Assembly (NCBI GenBank): GCA_934409175.1 | Contig: CAKRVX010000010.1 | Coordinates: 1 to 40,731, forward strand | DNA: 40,731 bases | Source of the DNA: an uncultured Blautia sp. | Lineage (GTDB): Bacteria; Bacillota; Clostridia; Lachnospirales; Lachnospiraceae | Direction: 5' to 3' | Shown here: positions 8,187 through 16,158 of the stretch, piece after piece | Layout of the letters: every line of letters begins with the position of its first letter | Position numbering within the stretch: position 1 is the stretch's first letter | The notes under the pieces: model-generated | What the model was told of the DNA's origin: nothing | What the model saw: only the letters and a program-made list of their open reading frames with translations | The model's database searches: none | Program-made: the position numbers and the translations under genes

Positions 8187-9374
8187 ATGGCACAGGCAAC
8201 TACTAAAGATTTAACTACACTTCCGGTGGGCAGACTTGGTCTGATTCCATTAATCAGCTGCAAAGATCTGGGAGAGAAAGTCGATGAATGGCTGGTAGAG
8301 TGGCGCAAGGAGCGTACTCATGAAGAACTTGACTCCTTTGCATTTGAAGGTTATCAGCGAGATTCCTACAGAATTCCGGTTCAGACAGCACGTTTCGGTT
8401 CAGGCGAGGCGAAATGTACAATTATGGAATCTGTCCGCGGTGATGATATTTATCTTATGGTAGATGTATGTAACTACAGCCTTACTTATAATATCGGACA
8501 GTACACAAACCTTATGTCCCCGGACGATCATTTTCAGGATCTGAAACGTGTGATCGGCGCCATCGGAGGCAAGGCACGCAGAGTAAACGTTATCATGCCT
8601 TACCTGTATGAAAGCCGCCAGAACATTCGCAGCGGCAGAGAATCACTGGACTGCGCAACTGCTCTTCAGGAACTGGTAAGCATGGGAGTCGAAAACATCA
8701 TCACTTTCGATGCTCATGATGCACGTGTACAGAATGCAACTCCTCTGCATGGATTTGAAACTGTTCAGCCGTCCTATCAGTTTATCAAAGCACTTCTGAA
8801 ACATGAGGAAGGCCTTCATATCAACAACGATCATTTCATGATCATCAGCCCGGATGAGGGAAGCATGAACCGTGCAATCTATCTGGCCAATATCCTCGGT
8901 GTAGATATGGGTATGTACTATAAACGTCTGGATTATTCTAAGAGAATCAATGGACGTCATCCGATTGCAGCTTATGAATTCCTTGGTCCAAACCTTAAAG
9001 GTAAAGATATGATCTTAATTGACGATATGATTTCTTCCGGAGACACTGTCCTGAAGATTGCTTCTCTCCTGAAAGAGAGAGGTGCAGGGCGTATCTATAT
9101 CTGTTCCACTTTTGGTCTGTTCACCGACGGTCTGGAGAAATTTGATGAAGCTCACAAGGCAGGCGTCTTTGACAAGCTGCTGACTACAAACCTGATCTAT
9201 CAGTCACCTGAGCTTCTCGCCAAAGAATATTATATCTCCTGCGACATGAGCAAATATATCGCTCTTATCATCGATACTCTGAATCATGACCAGTCTGTCA
9301 GCCATCTACTTAATCCGGTCGACAGAATCAAACGCTGCGTAAACAATTATATGGCTCAGTATGATGAGAAATAA
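8187..9374 (+). CDS. prs: Ribose-phosphate pyrophosphokinase, divergent long form
   Basis: A 395-residue PRPP synthetase (ribose-5-phosphate + ATP to PRPP + AMP), supplying nucleotide, His and Trp synthesis. The PRPP-binding loop DMILIDDMISSGDT is at about 274-287. ITFDAHDARVQN (172-183) aligns with the VDLHADQIQG region of classical enzymes, and YYKRLDYSKR corresponds to the flexible catalytic loop. It is longer than the usual 310-320 residues, with an N-terminal extension, and the classical YARQDRK segment reads YESRQNIR, so it belongs to a divergent clostridial subgroup whose allosteric control may differ (inference). It begins 3 bases after the helicase-loader stop, with GGAGGA inside that gene. 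Confidence 0.9.
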   Translation: MAQATTKDLTTLPVGRLGLIPLISCKDLGEKVDEWLVEWRKERTHEELDSFAFEGYQRDSYRIPVQTARFGSGEAKCTIMESVRGDDIYLMVDVCNYSLTYNIGQYTNLMSPDDHFQDLKRVIGAIGGKARRVNVIMPYLYESRQNIRSGRESLDCATALQELVSMGVENIITFDAHDARVQNATPLHGFETVQPSYQFIKALLKHEEGLHINNDHFMIISPDEGSMNRAIYLANILGVDMGMYYKRLDYSKRINGRHPIAAYEFLGPNLKGKDMILIDDMISSGDTVLKIASLLKERGAGRIYICSTFGLFTDGLEKFDEAHKAGVFDKLLTTNLIYQSPELLAKEYYISCDMSKYIALIIDTLNHDQSVSHLLNPVDRIKRCVNNYMAQYDEK

Positions 9375-9386
9375 TCATTTTTATAT

Positions 9387-9433
9387 GAAACAGAAGACCC
9401 ACTGGCAGGCATTGCCAATGGGTCTTCTGTTTC
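9387..9433. terminator. Hairpin between convergent prs and yhaN-like genes
   Basis: A 15-base perfect stem (9387-9401 with 9419-9433) continues, after one C-A mismatch, with five more pairs (TGGCA/TGCCA). It lies between the stop codons of two convergent genes and probably ends both transcripts. Neither side has a strong T-run. Confidence 0.7.
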
Positions 9434-9443
9434 AAACAATATC

Positions 9444-10991
9444 CTATAATATAATCTTCTGATATGGAATTCCCTCTCTGTCCAGGATCTCCATTTCTCT
9501 TTTATGGCAGGTACTGATAATAATCTGCTTCTGTTCTTTATACAACCATCGTAAGACCGCCGCAAGTCTCTCCTCATCATACATTCCGAATACATCGTCC
9601 AGAATTACCGGAAAATCCTCTTCACCGCATAACAATTCTCCGGCAGCCATGCGGAGAGAAAAATAAATCTGTTCCATAGTTCCTCTGCTAAGTCGTTCCA
9701 GACCTACAGTCCGATCTCCTGTATTTACTGTCATATGAAGGTCTGCATCCATCAGTACCTCCTGATATTTCCCACCTGTAATCTCACTGAGTATCTGAGA
9801 TGTTCTCTGCCTGAGCCTTCCTCCTACCTGCATATGAATATCGCGAGACAATTTATCTATAGTCGTCATTGCCAGATTTAAGGCCTGGATCTCAATCTCC
9901 TCCTGTGACGGTAGATAAGAATTATCCTCGTACTCTTTGTACTCCTCCTGAAGATTCTTAAGTGCGGTCTCCTTCTCATCATAATCCTGTTGAAGATTTT
10001 CTCTGTTCCATTTTAGTTTCTCCTGCCTGGATAACCATCTTCCTTTCAAACGAATCCTTTTTTGAAGTTCTCTGGCATATTTCAATTGCTGCATTCCGCA
10101 AAAAACAACCAATGTTGCCGTTATAGCCACAACTGCCAGACTCACCCAAATGTTATCTGCCAGAACTGCCGTCAGAATAAGTGCTGCGATTCCAGCCAAA
10201 GCCACCACTATCATTCCTGCGGCATAGCTGTTTTTCTTCATCCTAGTCTGTGCTACTTTCTGATCAAGCAACACTTCACCTGATCCATCACCTGGCTTCA
10301 TATGGAGCGAACCTTCTTTTTCCTCTATCTGATTGAGCTTCTCCCTTATATTATTGAGCTCATTCTGAACATAATCAATATTTACCGTCAGCTTCTGCTG
10401 CTCTGTATCAATTTCCTTCTGTCTTCTCTCTTCCTGAACCAGATATCCCTTTCTGGACATTTTCAGCATCTGAGCTGTTCTTCCAAGATCAATGGAACTG
10501 TCCCCTGTTCCCTGATAGCTTGCCATATAATTCTGTAATTCACGAACCAGATCCTGCCCTGTCACACTTTTCAACTGTGCCACAGATACTGTATTATCAT
10601 ACACTGCCTCGCTCACATTTCCCAGAATTCCTTCCAGACTGCCATTCTCTATATTCAGCAATTCCTTGGTATCTTCATTCAGCAATTCTCCCTCCAGATG
10701 ATCTTTCTGGAAGTTTCTGGTAAGACGATAATTCTGTTGTTTACTTTGAAACCACAGAATCCCGCCGTACATTCCTGGATTTTCCCATGGTTCATAGGTA
10801 CTGTATGTATCATTCCTGGCTGCTTTTCCGCGCATTCGGGAAAGACCGAAAAGCATGCTCTTTATGAAGGTATGCACAGTAGTCTTTCCGCTCTCATTCT
10901 CACCGTAAAGCACATTGATCCCCTGAGAAAACTCCAGTGTTTTATCATGGATCTTCCCAAAATTTCTGATATTTAAACGTCTGATAATCAT
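9444..10991 (-). CDS. Compact membrane-associated YhaN/SbcC-like ATPase
   Basis: A 515-residue ABC/SMC-type ATPase. Walker A GENESGKTT is at 30-38, the signature LSRGTMEQ at 434-441 and Walker B FPVILDDVF at about 460-468. Between the halves lie coiled coils (about 175-245 and 315-370) and, in the middle, two hydrophobic helices (about 262-305), so the coiled-coil apex appears membrane-inserted. This resembles B. subtilis YhaN, but at about half the length (SbcC and YhaN are near 1000 residues). Paired with the downstream-oriented nuclease gene it probably forms a DNA end-processing complex. Spacing to that upstream gene is 10 bases; CAGGTGA precedes the ATG. Exact DNA substrate is unknown. 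Confidence 0.8.
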   Translation of the reverse strand: MIIRRLNIRNFGKIHDKTLEFSQGINVLYGENESGKTTVHTFIKSMLFGLSRMRGKAARNDTYSTYEPWENPGMYGGILWFQSKQQNYRLTRNFQKDHLEGELLNEDTKELLNIENGSLEGILGNVSEAVYDNTVSVAQLKSVTGQDLVRELQNYMASYQGTGDSSIDLGRTAQMLKMSRKGYLVQEERRQKEIDTEQQKLTVNIDYVQNELNNIREKLNQIEEKEGSLHMKPGDGSGEVLLDQKVAQTRMKKNSYAAGMIVVALAGIAALILTAVLADNIWVSLAVVAITATLVVFCGMQQLKYARELQKRIRLKGRWLSRQEKLKWNRENLQQDYDEKETALKNLQEEYKEYEDNSYLPSQEEIEIQALNLAMTTIDKLSRDIHMQVGGRLRQRTSQILSEITGGKYQEVLMDADLHMTVNTGDRTVGLERLSRGTMEQIYFSLRMAAGELLCGEEDFPVILDDVFGMYDEERLAAVLRWLYKEQKQIIISTCHKREMEILDREGIPYQKIIL

Positions 10992-11001
10992 ATTCTATCT
11001 G

Positions 11002-12057
11002 TCACCTGCTTGTCTCCAGCAAAGCCTGAAGTCCATAATATAATGCCTTTTCTTCCACCAGATTCCTGTCACCTTTCCCAAGAAAATAACTGATATAATC
11101 ACCGATCAGGGTTCCTTTGTACTTCTTTTGAAGTTCCTCCAGATCATAGGCAGGTCTGGATTCATCCAGAACTTCTGTCACATAACCAAATGATTTCAGT
11201 TTCTCAGGAAGAAGCAGAAGCTCCGGAGCACGATTGCCTTTAATAATGATCCGATAAATATTCATCCTTCCTCTGCTTGCCAGATCTGCCTTCAACATAT
11301 CTTCCAGAGATGCCTGGGTGGAATCCTCTCTGAGCATCAGAATAATCTGCTCATAGGAACGACATGCAAATGGTACAAAGTTTGTCTTGAGACGCCCGTT
11401 TTCCAGGTGACCTTCAATATATCCATGTTCTCCCAGATCATTCCTGTCAATAGGCTCCAGTGCCCCTGCATAAGCAGCCTTATCCCGAAGAAGAATCTGT
11501 GGTTTATGAATATGCCCCATGGCAATATAATCAAATCCTGCTGCAGACAGCCCTCGTACATTCACAGGTATATGGGATGCATCACCTCCATGGGCCAGAA
11601 GAATATGAAGTCCTTCTCCTTCACCTGGTCTGGCAGAATCATACAAAGGTGCCTCGATTTCCTGGTGTTCATAGCTCAAACCATACACATAGACATCCAG
11701 TTTTTCGTCTTTGATACAGGTAAGATGTTCATTTCTGAAAAACACCACATTATCTGCCCATTTGAAATCCCTGTAAAAGGAATCCGGTTTAATATAATCA
11801 TGATTACCTGCCATCAGATAAATCCTGGTATCTGGAATCGTCGAAAACAGATAATTCACTTCCTTTAACTCACGTAAAAGCGGCTGACGATGGAACAAAT
11901 CTCCTGCTATAAATAACAAATCCACCGGATTCTCGCGGATACCCGCAATAACCCGGCGGAAAGTTTCCCAGATTTCTTCCTCCCGCCGTTCACTCCAGGG
12001 ACAGCCTCTGTCAGGCACTGCTCCCAGATGCACATCTGCAAGATGAATAAATCTCAT
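11002..12057 (-). CDS. YhaO/SbcD-like metallophosphoesterase (DNA repair exonuclease)
   Basis: A 351-residue calcineurin-like phosphoesterase with all metal-site motifs: D8-x-H10 (HLADVHLG), GDLFHR at 52-57, GNHDY at 84-88, a later HGGDASH and GHIHKP. The C-terminal third (about 240-351) is the variable capping part seen in SbcD/Mre11/YhaO proteins. It is the nuclease partner of the adjacent ATPase. It lies between asnS (51 bases away) and the ATPase gene on one strand, so probably an operon asnS-yhaO-yhaN. The start ATG 12057 has a weak GAAAGAGAG site. Confidence 0.88.
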   Translation of the reverse strand: MRFIHLADVHLGAVPDRGCPWSERREEEIWETFRRVIAGIRENPVDLLFIAGDLFHRQPLLRELKEVNYLFSTIPDTRIYLMAGNHDYIKPDSFYRDFKWADNVVFFRNEHLTCIKDEKLDVYVYGLSYEHQEIEAPLYDSARPGEGEGLHILLAHGGDASHIPVNVRGLSAAGFDYIAMGHIHKPQILLRDKAAYAGALEPIDRNDLGEHGYIEGHLENGRLKTNFVPFACRSYEQIILMLREDSTQASLEDMLKADLASRGRMNIYRIIIKGNRAPELLLLPEKLKSFGYVTEVLDESRPAYDLEELQKKYKGTLIGDYISYFLGKGDRNLVEEKALYYGLQALLETSR

Positions 12058-12108
12058 GCCAATCTCTCTTTCTTATTCAGGCACAGAACTCTTTATGTTC
12101 TCTCCTGA

Positions 12109-13500
12109 TTATAAATCGCAATTCTTCACAGTTCTCGGGAATGGAACTACGTCACGGATATTTCCCATGCCGGTCAGGTACATTACGCAACGTTCAAATC
12201 CCAGTCCAAATCCTGAATGGCGGGTGGAACCATATTTACGAAGATCCAGATAGAAATCATAGTCTTCTTTCTTCAGTCCCAGCTCATCCATACGCTTCTC
12301 AAGTTTCTCCAGATTCTCCTCTCTCTGGCTTCCACCAATGATCTCACCGATGCCAGGTACCAGACAGTCCATAGCCGCAACTGTCTTATTGTCCTCGTTC
12401 ATCTTCATATAGAAAGCTTTGATCTCTTTCGGATAGTCTGTCACAAATACAGGTTTCTTAAAGATTTCTTCTGTCAGATAACGTTCATGCTCTGTCTGCA
12501 GATCACATCCCCAGAATACCTTGTAGTCAAATTTATCATTATTTTTCTCCAGAAGTTCTACTGCCTCTGTATAGGTTACATGACCAAACTCAGAATTGAT
12601 CACATGGTTCAGTCTGTCCAGAAGACCTTTATCTACAAAAGAATTAAAGAAATTCATTTCCTCCGGAGCATTCTCCAGAACATAGCGGATTACATATTTC
12701 AGCATAGCTTCTGCCAGATCCATGTTATCGTTCAGGTCTGCAAATGCACACTCAGGCTCGATCATCCAGAACTCTGCCGCATGACGTGTAGTGTTGGAGT
12801 TCTCTGCACGGAATGTAGGTCCGAATGTATAAACATTACGAAATGCCTGTGCAAAAGTTTCACAATTTAACTGGCCGCTTACTGTCAGGTTTGTCTCTTT
12901 TCCAAAGAAATCCTGTGTATAATCAACTGCACCCTGCTCATCCTTCGGAACATTGTTCATATCCAGAGTAGTAACCTGGAACATTTCTCCTGCCCCTTCA
13001 CAATCACTTCCTGTGATCAATGGTGTGTGTACATATACAAATCCCTGTTCCTGGAAGAAACGGTGGATCGCATAAGCACAAAGGGAACGAACACGGAATA
13101 CAGCCTGGAATGTGTTTGTTCTCGGGCGGAGATGTGTAATGGTTCTTAAATACTCAAGGCTGTGACGCTTCTTCTGTAATGGGTAATCAGGGGCAGAGGC
13201 ACCCTCTACTGTAACCTCTGTGGCCTGGATCTCGAATGGCTGTTTTGCCTGCGGAGTTGCTACCAGGGTTCCTTTTACAATAATGGCAGCTCCTACGTTC
13301 AGTTTACTGATATCTGCAAAGTTCTCCATTGTGTCATGATAAACTACCTGCAGAGTCTCAAAAAAAGTACCGTCATGAAGGACGATAAATCCGAAGGTCT
13401 TGGAATCACGGACGCTTCTTACCCATCCTCCTACTGTAACCTCCTGATCCAGATATTTTTCTCTTTCTTTGTAGATTTCTTTTACTGTTGTCAGCTTCAT
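12109..13500 (-). CDS. asnS: Asparaginyl-tRNA synthetase
   Basis: A 463-residue class IIb aminoacyl-tRNA synthetase. The N-terminal OB-fold anticodon-binding domain is at about 15-120 ([19 protein letters not shown]). Class II motifs follow: [21 protein letters not shown] (motif 2), and the C-terminal [28 protein letters not shown] (motif 3). The pattern, including [13 protein letters not shown], is AsnS rather than AspS. ATG 13500 was chosen over an upstream in-frame ATG because the family starts near KLTTVKEIY and AGAGGAAA is nearby. A promoter-like element and a terminator-like hairpin precede it; no T-box motifs are recognisable in the short leader. Confidence 0.96.
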   Translation of the reverse strand: MKLTTVKEIYKEREKYLDQEVTVGGWVRSVRDSKTFGFIVLHDGTFFETLQVVYHDTMENFADISKLNVGAAIIVKGTLVATPQAKQPFEIQATEVTVEGASAPDYPLQKKRHSLEYLRTITHLRPRTNTFQAVFRVRSLCAYAIHRFFQEQGFVYVHTPLITGSDCEGAGEMFQVTTLDMNNVPKDEQGAVDYTQDFFGKETNLTVSGQLNCETFAQAFRNVYTFGPTFRAENSNTTRHAAEFWMIEPECAFADLNDNMDLAEAMLKYVIRYVLENAPEEMNFFNSFVDKGLLDRLNHVINSEFGHVTYTEAVELLEKNNDKFDYKVFWGCDLQTEHERYLTEEIFKKPVFVTDYPKEIKAFYMKMNEDNKTVAAMDCLVPGIGEIIGGSQREENLEKLEKRMDELGLKKEDYDFYLDLRKYGSTRHSGFGLGFERCVMYLTGMGNIRDVVPFPRTVKNCDL

Positions 13501-13543
13501 ATCTATGTTTCCTCTTTCTCTCATCATTATCACACTTATCAGT

Positions 13544-13584
13544 AAAAAAGACGAAACGCTGTTAATACTAACAGTCGTCTCGTC
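13544..13584 (-). terminator. Intrinsic terminator between the SGNH gene and asnS
   Basis: On the minus strand GACGAGACG pairs with CGTTTCGTC (one G-U), enclosing a second perfect pairing CTGTTAG/TAACAG, and is followed by TTTTTT (13544-13549). It is a strong intrinsic terminator for the upstream SGNH gene, or an attenuator in the asnS leader. Confidence 0.85.
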
Positions 13585-13588
13585 CTTT

Positions 13589-13617
13589 AGTATAGACTAT
13601 TCCCCGTTTTCACGCAA
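13589..13617 (-). promoter_or_regulatory. Promoter-like element just before the asnS terminator hairpin
   Basis: TTGCGT (13612-13617), a 17-base spacer and TATACT (13589-13594). The predicted transcription start falls at about 13582, at the foot of the terminator hairpin, so transcripts would begin with that hairpin. Confidence 0.5.
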
Positions 13618-13643
13618 GGAGTAATCTTTGTTTTTTTATAACA

Positions 13644-16013
13644 TCAGCGACCTTTCAGTGATCTCAGACATTGAGCAAAAATCCTCTTGTATGTTCTGGC
13701 TGTATAATGAAGTCCATCATCTATACTTCCTGCTCCGTATTTATCACTGGCAAAGCTGTATCCCGTCGCTTTCAGATAACTGTACATATCAATATATGTA
13801 TATGCACTGGAAAGGTTCTCCTGCATATAGGCATTGAACGACCGGATCTTCGCTTCACTTCTATCCGCTCTTCCCGTAGTAGAAAGCATCTGACGGTTGA
13901 TGGGATTTACTGACATAAAGTACAGCTCACATCCCTTTTTTTCAAGAGAAGAAGCAATCAGATTATAATATGCCGCGTACTTCCTGTATTCATTATAATC
14001 ATTTACTCCAAAGTTAAAAATAACTGCTGTCTTTCTTGACAGAATGCTGTTGGTGTCATTTTTTACCAACGCCTGCAGTTCCGGCACTGCTGTACTGGTC
14101 AGCCAGTTATATCCTTCTCCTGCTTTACAGATAAACTTCACATTATCTATATTTGCATCTGCACGACTCAGTGCATTCTTCATATACTCTGTACGGGAGT
14201 CTCCAATAAATACCACATGTTTGTATTTATAAAAATCCACCTGTGGCAAAACATCTGCAGACAGATTAGTCTCAGAAGATCTGTTAAATACCACCGCATA
14301 AAGTCTGGTATTTTTAGTAACTGTAATAGCCTCTTCCGCTTCATAAGTCGGATTTACGGACTGTCCGGCTCTGGCAGACCATCCCATAAACGTATAGCCA
14401 CTGGCATCCTTGACTCCCGGAAGTTTATACGTGCTTCCTGCCGCCATTGTTGTCGTGCTGTATACAGCACCATTGTACTGACACAAAGTTAACGTCACAG
14501 CCTTTTTCTGCACTGCATACAAAGTAATATTTCTGTTTACTGTATAAGTGGCTTTTGCAGTTGCCTTTGCGGAATTTTTCTTGCTGGACCAGCCCAGATT
14601 TATATATCCGTTTCTCGCCGGAACTTTGGCAAAAGTTACTCTCGTACCCTCTTCCACTTTAGTTGTCAGCTTTTTATAAGCGGCATTTGTCTTTCCATTA
14701 CCCATGTAATAAGTTATGGTATAATAGTTGCTCTTTCTTCGAACTGCATAAAATTTTGTATTTTTTTTGATCTTTACCTGGGCCCCAGCTTTATATACAG
14801 GAGTAGTCTTGCCTTGGGCAGTGGTCCATCCCAGATTTGTATATCCCTTTGCTTTTGGCACTTCCGGAAGCCTGATCTTCTGATTTTTAGTTGCGTATAC
14901 TGTAAGGGAAGAGTAGATACTACTTGTGCTGGTTCCTGAATTATTATTAAAAGTTACTTTATACGGCATCTTTTTATACACTGCATAAAGCGTGAAATCA
15001 TCCATTTTTACAGGCACCTGTTGTCCTGCTGTATATTGGGCCTTGGCGGCATTTGGCGTCAGTGACCAGCCCAATGCCTGGTAACCGTTTTTAACCGGTA
15101 CTTCCGCCAGAGTCAGTTTCAGTCCTTTTCCTATTTTACGGTTCAGTTTCGCAAAAGTACTGTTACTGCTTCCGTTTTGTGCCAGATATGTAATCTGTAT
15201 GGACAGTCTGCGCACTATATACAGATTTACATCTTGATTTACTTTATAAAAAGAATTCAGTGCATATTTAACAGTATTACTTCCTGCTGTATCGGTCCAT
15301 CCATAATTGATATAAGAAGGTTTGTCTATATTTGGCAAAGTAATTTCATTTGTCTCATATACATTCATCGTTTCAAAAGTTCCTGTACCGGAATTATTCC
15401 AGAAAGTAACTGTACATTTCTTCGGCATATATAATTTCAAAACGCCTTTTTCCATAAAATCATCCCAGTTTTCTTTCTTTTCCAGAATCAGTTCCTTTCC
15501 ACCTGCCAGACAAATACTGTCATTAAGTTTTTCCTTTTCTTCCAGTTTCCACTGATTGGGGGCAGTTTCATCCGGAACATCAGGCAATATCACCTTTTCG
15601 TCCCATTTTACAACAGTTCTAAGATCTTTACACTCTTTACCTTCTCCGTCCATAAAACGGATTTCTACTTCTTTCTCCGGATCAAATGTCGGTTCCGGTG
15701 TCGGTGTAACCGATACTTCCGCAGCTTCTGAAGTGACTGTGGTTTCATCTGTTGGTTCCGGCTCCGGTGTAACCGACGGTGTCGGTGTCAACGTCTCTTC
15801 CGGTATTTCCGTAACAGCAGGTGTCGGTGTTGCTTCCACTTCTCCGGTTCCAAAACCAGATATATCTTCCTCACCTGAACTAAAAGCATCCATATCCACA
15901 GACTCTGATGTGGAAAATTCAGAAGCCCATACCGGCGTTTCAGATGCAATCATACCCGCTGTCAAAAACAGACATAACAGCCGTTTCCTAACTTTTCGCC
16001 TTTGTTTAAACAT
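13644..16013 (-). CDS. Secreted SGNH/GDSL hydrolase with InlB-type (Listeria-Bacteroides) repeats
   Basis: A 789-residue exported protein. Residues 1-31 are a signal peptide; about 58-112 are a Thr/Pro/Glu-rich linker with PTPxP repeats; about 115-200 look like a degenerate repeat; about 200-565 hold five InlB B-type repeats, each with a GY...LGW or similar core and ending in a LYAV-type strand. The SGNH hydrolase domain occupies 598-789, with nucleophile Ser606 in GDSR, the GVND block, and the Asp-x-x-His pair in DDGLHY (D766, H769). It probably removes acyl groups from a cell-wall or glycan ligand, with repeats as spacers (inference). No LPxTG or membrane anchor is seen. ATG 16013 was chosen for its GGAGGT site. 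Own promoter and terminator suggest a single-gene unit. Confidence 0.85.
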   Translation of the reverse strand: MFKQRRKVRKRLLCLFLTAGMIASETPVWASEFSTSESVDMDAFSSGEEDISGFGTGEVEATPTPAVTEIPEETLTPTPSVTPEPEPTDETTVTSEAAEVSVTPTPEPTFDPEKEVEIRFMDGEGKECKDLRTVVKWDEKVILPDVPDETAPNQWKLEEKEKLNDSICLAGGKELILEKKENWDDFMEKGVLKLYMPKKCTVTFWNNSGTGTFETMNVYETNEITLPNIDKPSYINYGWTDTAGSNTVKYALNSFYKVNQDVNLYIVRRLSIQITYLAQNGSSNSTFAKLNRKIGKGLKLTLAEVPVKNGYQALGWSLTPNAAKAQYTAGQQVPVKMDDFTLYAVYKKMPYKVTFNNNSGTSTSSIYSSLTVYATKNQKIRLPEVPKAKGYTNLGWTTAQGKTTPVYKAGAQVKIKKNTKFYAVRRKSNYYTITYYMGNGKTNAAYKKLTTKVEEGTRVTFAKVPARNGYINLGWSSKKNSAKATAKATYTVNRNITLYAVQKKAVTLTLCQYNGAVYSTTTMAAGSTYKLPGVKDASGYTFMGWSARAGQSVNPTYEAEEAITVTKNTRLYAVVFNRSSETNLSADVLPQVDFYKYKHVVFIGDSRTEYMKNALSRADANIDNVKFICKAGEGYNWLTSTAVPELQALVKNDTNSILSRKTAVIFNFGVNDYNEYRKYAAYYNLIASSLEKKGCELYFMSVNPINRQMLSTTGRADRSEAKIRSFNAYMQENLSSAYTYIDMYSYLKATGYSFASDKYGAGSIDDGLHYTARTYKRIFAQCLRSLKGR

Positions 16014-16035
16014 AATTACCTCCACTTTTACAGAA

Positions 16036-16092
16036 ACGTCCCGCACACTGCGGAACGTCCCGTTTATACCAGTATATCTTAAATTTAATAAC
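16036..16092 (-). promoter_or_regulatory. Promoter and 5' stem-loop of the SGNH hydrolase gene
   Basis: TATAAA (16063-16068) has an extended TGG before it and a weak -35 GTTATT (16087-16092, 18-base spacer). The predicted start, about 16056, coincides with a 10-base stem-loop (16036-16045 with 16049-16058, one G-U on the minus strand) that would cap the mRNA 5' end. The ribosome binding site lies 13 bases further on. Confidence 0.45.
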
Positions 16093-16158
16093 TGCCATAT
16101 TCACTAAGAATGATCATGCCCGTGAAAATGACTGTTATCTGATTTCCGACATACTAAC

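Noticed and set aside
12217..12870. 217-codon open frame on the plus strand
   Set aside because: It is antisense to asnS and has no ribosome binding site.
13501..13643. T-box riboswitch upstream of asnS
   Set aside because: The leader is too short for stem I plus antiterminator, and no AGGGTGGNACCGCG-like T-box is present.
15200..15720. Direct DNA repeats within the SGNH gene
   Set aside because: The repeats are at protein level only (InlB-type) and their DNA has diverged, so there is no sign of recent duplication.
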